DNA of 9,835 nt. Source: SYFY01 sp031385325 (lineage in GTDB: Bacteria; Pseudomonadota; Gammaproteobacteria; Pseudomonadales; Azotimanducaceae). The position numbers and the translations under genes were made by a program. Below are positions 1 to 3,552 of the stretch, piece by piece. Numbering within the stretch: the first letter of the stretch is position 1; each line of letters begins with the position of its first letter. The stretch lies in assembly GCA_031385325.1 (NCBI GenBank), contig JANNBJ010000070.1, forward strand, positions 1-9,835. Direction: 5' to 3'. Below the pieces are notes generated by a model. It had not been told where the DNA came from. It worked only from the letters and a program-made list of their open reading frames with translations, and made no database searches.

Positions 1-198
1 GTCGCGTAATCCGTGGTAGGCAACCCACGTCATCAACGAGGTGAAAGCAAACTCGAACCCGCCAAAGCCACCACTCAGATAGGCGGCGCCAGCGCCAGCA
101 ATCATCACTGCGTTGAATTTCTGACGGGCGGGTTCTGCCAACCGCGAACTCAACGTGATGTAGCCCAGACCGATGAGTACGGGGGCGATCCAGTTCAT
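1..198 (-). CDS. DUF6010-like small membrane protein (partial, C-terminus beyond window)
   Basis: The visible N-terminal 66 residues begin MNWIAPVLIGLGYITLSS. They continue through EPARQKFNA and a small-residue stretch AGAGAAYLSGGFGG to EFAFTSLMTWVAYHGLRD at the window edge. Three hydrophobic stretches (about residues 3-18, 31-45 and 48-62) indicate an integral inner-membrane protein. The EPARQKFNA...AGAGAAYLSGG pattern is what I remember from DUF6010 proteins, whose function is unknown. The frame is also open upstream to an ATG at 246, which would add 16 residues. I chose 198 because family members as I recall them start close to this MNW, but neither start has a strong Shine-Dalgarno sequence. 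The gene lies downstream of the TetR-type regulator on the same strand with a short gap, so the two are probably co-transcribed and this may be the regulator's target. Family identity rests on memory of the pattern. Confidence 0.72.
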   Translation of the reverse strand, partial: MNWIAPVLIGLGYITLSSRLAEPARQKFNAVMIAGAGAAYLSGGFGGFEFAFTSLMTWVAYHGLRD

Positions 199-268
199 CA
201 GGCTGAGCGCTTCCAGCTTGAGGAGCAATAACTCGGTGAAAAGCATGTTCTGTCCGGTCAGATTGTGT

Positions 269-895
269 TCAAGGGCTATCACCCGGCTCGCGACGATCGC
301 TCCAGTCCGGGCCAGATGCCTGAACGAGTGTTTCAAAACCTTGCAAGGCGACCCTGTCGGCCTGTGGATCGCGCATCAATCGCTGCATGGCGTGATGCGT
401 GTTATAGAGTCCAAACAGTTGCCAGGCCAAGGATTTGGATTCCAATTTGGCGTCGAGTTCCTGAAGTTTCTGGGCTTCCTCGATAACCGATATAAACAAG
501 CCGATGAACTCATACAGGGTTGCCACAACAAAGTCCCGACTCGCGCCTTCGACGTCGTCGAATTCCGCTGCCGCTGAAACGAAAGGGCAGCCACCTGGCA
601 GGCCGGAGCGAGAAGCCCAACCGAGCCACAGCTCGAAGAGTCGACGCAAACGTGGCAGACCCGCTGGAGCCAGGAGTGCAGGTTCGACGATCTCTCGTTG
701 AGCCAGTTCGGCGGCAGTTTTCAGGAGTTCAAGCCGGAGCGCCTCTGCCGAGCCAAAGTGTGCGAACACGCCGCTCTTGGAGACCATTGCCCGTTCAGCC
801 AAACCGCCAATGGTCGCGCCGGCAAAACCGTTCACACTGATGATTTCGAGCCCTTGTTGCAGCAGCCTTGCGTGAGTGTGGTCGTGTTTGGTCAT
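269..895 (-). CDS. TetR/AcrR family transcriptional regulator
   Basis: This is a 208-residue protein, typical for TetR repressors. Residues 8-50 form the DNA-binding domain, with helix-turn-helix signature ATIGGLAERAMVSKSGVFAHFGS-like (27-49), where ATI..LAE is the positioning helix and VSKSGVFAHF the recognition helix. The C-terminal ligand and dimerisation domain includes GGCPFVSAAAEFDD (101-114), a pattern common in one TetR C-terminal subfamily. The ATG at 895 is preferred over an upstream start at 1051, because the extra 52 residues are not TetR-like and the family normally begins just before the first helix. No Shine-Dalgarno sequence precedes this ATG, which fits the possible leaderless promoter described separately. 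It probably represses itself and the downstream membrane gene by binding the palindrome at 908-919. The ligand is unknown. The gene is divergent from the pilus locus, and nothing in the sequence shows that it controls the pilus. Confidence 0.9.
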   Translation of the reverse strand: MTKHDHTHARLLQQGLEIISVNGFAGATIGGLAERAMVSKSGVFAHFGSAEALRLELLKTAAELAQREIVEPALLAPAGLPRLRRLFELWLGWASRSGLPGGCPFVSAAAEFDDVEGASRDFVVATLYEFIGLFISVIEEAQKLQELDAKLESKSLAWQLFGLYNTHHAMQRLMRDPQADRVALQGFETLVQASGPDWSDRREPGDSP

Positions 896-899
896 GCTG

Positions 900-926
900 G
901 ATAAATAGCACGATCGTTCATTTATC
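900..926. promoter_or_regulatory. Candidate TetR operator (nested palindromes)
   Basis: The core ACGATCGT (910-917) is a perfect 8-bp palindrome. It extends to GCACGATCGTTC (908-919), with a single mismatched pair. It sits inside a longer inverted repeat GATAAAT (900-906) / ATTTATC (920-926). Palindromes with a CGATCG-type core a few bases upstream of the regulator gene are typical of TetR-family operators. The position, 5 nt from the start codon of the regulator, suggests autorepression. The site is seen directly; its binding protein is inferred. Confidence 0.5.
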
Positions 927-930
927 GCAA
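902..930 (-). promoter_or_regulatory. Possible promoter of the TetR gene, leaderless
   Basis: On the minus strand, TTGCGA (930-925) resembles a -35 box (4 of 6) and TATTTA (907-902) a weak -10 box, separated by exactly 17 nt. Transcription would start about 7 nt downstream, at or next to the A of the ATG at 895. This would give a leaderless mRNA and explain the missing Shine-Dalgarno sequence. The candidate operator lies between the two boxes, a classic repression position. The boxes are weak matches, so this is tentative. Confidence 0.3.
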
Positions 931-1169
931 ACCGAGCCGTTCCGGGCACGCAATGTAGGCGACGAAAAAACGCAGTGGTGTCATGGTTTGCATCGGCTGA
1001 TTTTCGTGAGGGTCCCAAGCCTGCCTGCACGAACCGGGATTTGAATGACAATTCGATTTACCCCGGAAAGCCCATGTTTGCCATGTGCGTGCGGTCACGG
1101 TTTGCCCGGACTCAGGCGCGTAGAGTCGAGTCAGGAATTGAACTGATCTGATCTGCGGGGTCATTGAAA
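927..1169. other. Intergenic region upstream of the pilus locus
   Basis: No gene is supported here. The promoter of the pilin locus should lie in this stretch, but no good sigma-70 pair is visible. The nearest is a -10-like TAGAGT at 1121-1126, without a matching -35. GGTCACGGTTTGC around 1093-1105 faintly resembles a sigma-54 site, but its GG-GC spacing is one base short of consensus. Short repeats are present: GACTC (1109-1113) inverted against GAGTC (1123-1127 and 1128-1132), and CTGATCTGATCTG at about 1143-1155. These could be activator sites. GGGG at 1157-1160 is the likely ribosome binding site for the ATG at 1170. Confidence 0.4.
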
Positions 1170-1694
1170 ATGCACAAGGTGAAGGGATTCACACTGGTTG
1201 AACTGCTGGTAGTCGCGGTAGTGCTTGCGATTTTCGCGGCGATCGTCGTACCTCAGTTCGCCAGTACAACCGACGAAGCCAAACTGTCAGCGTTAAAAAG
1301 CGACCTGGCTGGCATACGGGGCGCGATCGATCTGTATCGTCAGCAGCATTCGGCATTTCCAGGTGCTGCTGCGGCAACCGGTGCAACCTGCCCAAACAGC
1401 GGCACCGCAGGTACCGGTGCAATCAACACTGGAGCCGCCGTGGTTTCTCAGTTGACCATGTACACCAATATTTCCGGCCAGGCCTGTTCGACGACCAATG
1501 CAACTTTCAAGTTTGGTCCGTACGTCAAGGCCGATGTGCTGCCTGCCAACGCACTCACAGGTAGCGCCGCGATTGCGATGGTCAGCGCAGGAAACCTCGT
1601 GATGACCGGTGCTGTTGCACCAGGTCTCGGCTGGAAGTATGACTATGTGGTGGGCAAGTTCATTGCAGACCACGTCGACTACGACGACCTGTAG
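1170..1694 (+). CDS. Type IV pilin / GspG-like prepilin, candidate major pilin of MSHA-type pilus
   Basis: The 174-residue precursor begins MHKVKGFTLVELLVV. It has a class III signal with predicted prepilin peptidase cleavage between G6 and F7, Glu at +5 (E11), and a hydrophobic helix to about residue 28 (mature length 168). The helix continues as an amphipathic segment (DEAKLSALKSDLAGIRGAID). Two cysteines (C74, C106) may form a disulfide. The end GPYVKADVLPANALTG...GWKYDYVVGKFIADHVDYDDL resembles GspG-type pilins, and the acidic DYDDL tail could take part in calcium binding as in GspG. Residues 65-92 are an Ala/Gly/Thr-rich insert. I chose ATG 1170 over TTG 1164 because GGGG at 1157-1160 is 9 nt from the ATG but only 3 nt from the TTG. 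It is first in the locus and separated by hairpins from the minor pilin genes, which fits a major shaft subunit. MshA is the functional analogue, but the sequence is closer to GspG. Confidence 0.82.
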   Translation: MHKVKGFTLVELLVVAVVLAIFAAIVVPQFASTTDEAKLSALKSDLAGIRGAIDLYRQQHSAFPGAAAATGATCPNSGTAGTGAINTGAAVVSQLTMYTNISGQACSTTNATFKFGPYVKADVLPANALTGSAAIAMVSAGNLVMTGAVAPGLGWKYDYVVGKFIADHVDYDDL

Positions 1695-1711
1695 CGGTGC
1701 AGGCAGGAGCT

Positions 1712-1729
1712 GTTGACTGATCTGTCAAC
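1712..1729 (+). other. RNA hairpin after the major pilin gene
   Basis: GTTGAC (1712-1717) and GTCAAC (1724-1729) form a perfect 6-bp stem with a 6-nt loop, 18 nt after the pilin stop codon. There is no T-run behind it, so it is unlikely to be a full intrinsic terminator. It may be an mRNA stability or processing element. Confidence 0.4.
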
Positions 1730-1743
1730 GCCCACATGATCAC

Positions 1744-1760
1744 AGCCGCCCAATGCGGCT
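1744..1760 (+). other. Second G+C-rich hairpin between pilin genes
   Basis: AGCCGC (1744-1749) and GCGGCT (1755-1760) form a perfect 6-bp stem with loop CCAAT. No U-tract follows. Together with the preceding hairpin it could protect the upstream pilin mRNA or partially attenuate readthrough into the minor pilin genes, lowering their dose relative to the major pilin. Confidence 0.4.
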
Positions 1761-1802
1761 TGCACCATTGCACCCTGGCACACATGGAATTGAGTACAGG
1801 AG

Positions 1803-2315
1803 ATGCCGACTACACTGATCTCCATCGTTGCAGGGATTGCCTTGTTGGGCATCCTGGCCTCAATGGCCGTACCGAGCAGTAATGCGGTGCAGGGTGAACG
1901 TGTCGAAGAAACGGCCCGGCAGTTGAAGAGCCTGCTGCAACTCGCGCAGTCCAGAAGCATCGCCACCGGCATCTCGCATGGTGTGCGGTACGATCCCGAT
2001 ATCCCTGTCTTCGAACTGATCAGAGCGAATCTGACCGCAACGCCAGTGGTGGTGCTCGGTCTTGTCAATGATCCCATCAGCAAACAACCGGCGCAGGTCA
2101 CGATTCCGACCGGTGTCTCCGCACCCACCGGCAAACCATTTTTCTTCAATGTGATCGGCAGCGCGTTCGAGGTTTACTTCGACCGATGGGGCACACCGAT
2201 CCATCGAGGTGCGTCGATTGTCCAACTCACTACAACTTCGGTACCTTTTAACTATGGCGTGCACCAGAACTCCGTTGCGCTGTCGCCAGTGACGGGCAGG
2301 GTGGTCATCAATTGA
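1803..2315 (+). CDS. GspH/MshC-like minor pilin with degenerate prepilin leader
   Basis: This 170-residue protein begins MPTTLISIVAGIALLGILAS. Aligned to the usual G|FTLIELVVVIAILGILAA motif, the hydrophobic helix matches residue by residue, but -1 Gly is Pro, +1 Phe is Thr and +5 Glu is Ser. A helix containing EETARQLKSLLQLAQSRSIATG (35-56) and then a beta-rich domain (YDPDIPVFELIRA, FEVYFDRWGTP, ALSPVTGRVVIN) follow, as in GspH-type pseudopilins. The frame has an upstream TGA at 1791 and no other start before 1803. AGGAG abuts the ATG with no spacing, so initiation is probably weak. The gene lies between the major pilin and the GspI-like gene and overlaps the latter by 4 nt. The H-type position in the G-H-I-J-K order supports the call. 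Whether the leader is processed is uncertain. A recent frameshift is unlikely, since neither other frame encodes a leader. Confidence 0.75.
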   Translation: MPTTLISIVAGIALLGILASMAVPSSNAVQGERVEETARQLKSLLQLAQSRSIATGISHGVRYDPDIPVFELIRANLTATPVVVLGLVNDPISKQPAQVTIPTGVSAPTGKPFFFNVIGSAFEVYFDRWGTPIHRGASIVQLTTTSVPFNYGVHQNSVALSPVTGRVVIN

Positions 2316-2737
2316 AAGCGGATCACAGCCCAAACGGATTTGCCTTTCTTGAAGTGCTGGTGGCGGCGGCCATTCTGGCAATTGCGCTGGTTCCGGCCAG
2401 CAGCGCATTGCGGGCGGCGAGCGAGCATGGCCGGACCTCTCGGGACCATCTGACCGTTGAGTATCTCGCACTGGCCAAGCTGGAGGATGCGCTGGCGGCG
2501 TCATGGGACACACTGAACAACGAAGCCGTCATCACTGGCGGTGTCACCGAGTCCGCACTGTGGTCCGATCCAGCGGGGTCGACGAATCGACGACTGGTGT
2601 ATGTCTCGCCACACGATATCAACAACGCCGATGGTGACAACAATCCGCTGACCGGTGTCGAAGCCGGGATTCTGCGCGTGCGGGTTGAAGTGAGCGGGAC
2701 GAATATCCTGTACCAGACACTGGTTGCGAAGTCGTGA
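2312..2737 (+). CDS. GspI/MshD-like minor pilin
   Basis: The 141-residue precursor has leader MKADHSPNG and predicted cleavage between G9 and F10. FAFLEVLVAAAILAIALVPA follows, with Glu at +5 (E14). It then runs through the amphipathic helix HLTVEYLALAKLEDALAASW (46-65), a hallmark of I-type pseudopilins and MshD/PilV-like minor pilins, to a short beta-rich domain. HDINNADGDNNPLTG (101-115) is a small acidic, possibly calcium-binding loop. The start is TTG at 2312, overlapping the previous stop as TTGA, with the Shine-Dalgarno-like GGGTGG at 2299-2304 spaced 7 nt away. No ATG lies near the leader. It is predicted to act in the initiating tip complex with the H-, J- and K-like proteins. Confidence 0.82.
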   Translation: MKADHSPNGFAFLEVLVAAAILAIALVPASSALRAASEHGRTSRDHLTVEYLALAKLEDALAASWDTLNNEAVITGGVTESALWSDPAGSTNRRLVYVSPHDINNADGDNNPLTGVEAGILRVRVEVSGTNILYQTLVAKS

Positions 2738-3552
2738 ACCCTCCAACTGCCCAGGGTTTTTCGGTGATCGAGCTCACCGCTGCACTGGTCATTGCCAGTC
2801 TACTGCTGGGTGGCACCTATCGATTGGTCGTACAGACCGCTGCGATGCGTGATGACTCGGAGCGGATCAACGAGACCATTCTTGAAATCCGGTTTGCGCT
2901 GGATCGGATGGCACGGACCGCACAGGCCAGTGATCGGATCATGCTGCCGCTTGATCCTGCGATCAGAAGTGTTTTTGCGGTGACGCTGCCAGCCAGCGTG
3001 GATCGGAACGGCAACGGCATTGCAGATGCCGATAATGATGGCGATGGAAGAGTGGACGAAGATCCGGGCAGCGATGTCACCAATGACGCCAAACCCGGAA
3101 TCATTCTTGTCGACGACGACGCCGATGGTTCAACCGACGAAGGGCTTGCAGGCGATGACGATGAGGGCGGTGGGTCAAATGAAGACGGGCTCGACAACAC
3201 GGATAACGAGGGTGATGGCAGGATCGACGAAGACTATGGCAGTGTCGTTGCGGTCAATGACGACGCCGATGGCAGCACCGACGAGGACTGGTTCGATCCG
3301 GTGGTCTATCAGCTGAGTGGCACGATCATCACCGAACGGATGCCGGTACCGTGGGATGTGGACAGTAACGCTGTTCTGAACGGCAAGGACTATGTCACCA
3401 ACACGATTCTTGAGGGTGTCACCGTGTTCGAAGCACGCCGGCAGACCATCGGCGTCGGCCGGACACTGTTGCATCTGAAAATTTCGGCAATGGATGCCAC
3501 CAACACCATCCATACGCTGGAAACCTCGGTTCGAATTGGCGGTGTGCCTTGA
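2734..3552 (+). CDS. GspJ/MshO-like minor pilin with acidic EF-hand-like insert
   Basis: The 272-residue precursor has leader MNPPTAQG, predicted cleavage G8|F9, then FSVIELTAALVIASLLLGG with Glu at +5 (E13). Residues 36-70 form a helix like that of J-type pseudopilins. Residues 90-187 are an acidic insert with five DxDxDG-type loops: D90-D98, D100-E109, D127-E136, D157-E166 and N175-E184. The pilin fold resumes at about 188 (VYQLSGTIITERM...) and ends with strands LLHLKISAMD and TLETSVRIGG. The start is GTG 2734, in a GTGA overlap with the preceding stop. Length is slightly above that of many J-type proteins because of the insert. The loops should bind calcium, which could stabilise the tip complex or make assembly calcium-dependent. 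Fold and position are well supported; calcium binding is inferred from motifs. Confidence 0.8.
   Translation: MNPPTAQGFSVIELTAALVIASLLLGGTYRLVVQTAAMRDDSERINETILEIRFALDRMARTAQASDRIMLPLDPAIRSVFAVTLPASVDRNGNGIADADNDGDGRVDEDPGSDVTNDAKPGIILVDDDADGSTDEGLAGDDDEGGGSNEDGLDNTDNEGDGRIDEDYGSVVAVNDDADGSTDEDWFDPVVYQLSGTIITERMPVPWDVDSNAVLNGKDYVTNTILEGVTVFEARRQTIGVGRTLLHLKISAMDATNTIHTLETSVRIGGVP

Noticed and set aside
896..1051. Longer start for the TetR regulator
   Set aside because: The extra N-terminal 52 residues have no TetR similarity and would cover the operator and promoter region; the family starts close to residue 1 of the 895 start.
1093..1105. Sigma-54 promoter (GGTCACGGTTTGC) upstream of the pilin
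   Set aside because: The distance between GG and GC is 9 nt rather than the 10 nt of the -24/-12 consensus, and the -24 element does not match TGGCAC well.
1164..1169. TTG start for the first pilin gene
   Set aside because: GGGG at 1157-1160 is too close to TTG 1164 and well placed for ATG 1170; the prepilin leader is complete from the ATG.
1744..1775. Rho-independent terminator after the major pilin gene
   Set aside because: The 6-bp stem is not followed by a T-run, and the downstream genes belong to the same pathway, so full termination is unlikely.
1860..2513. 217-codon open frame on the minus strand across the H- and I-like pilin genes
   Set aside because: It lies opposite two well-supported prepilin genes, its product has no recognisable motif, and it looks like a by-product of G+C-rich coding on the other strand.
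2817..3200. 127-codon Ser/Pro-rich open frame on the minus strand
   Set aside because: It is the complement of the Asp/Gly-rich calcium-loop coding sequence; the low-complexity composition comes from that strand.
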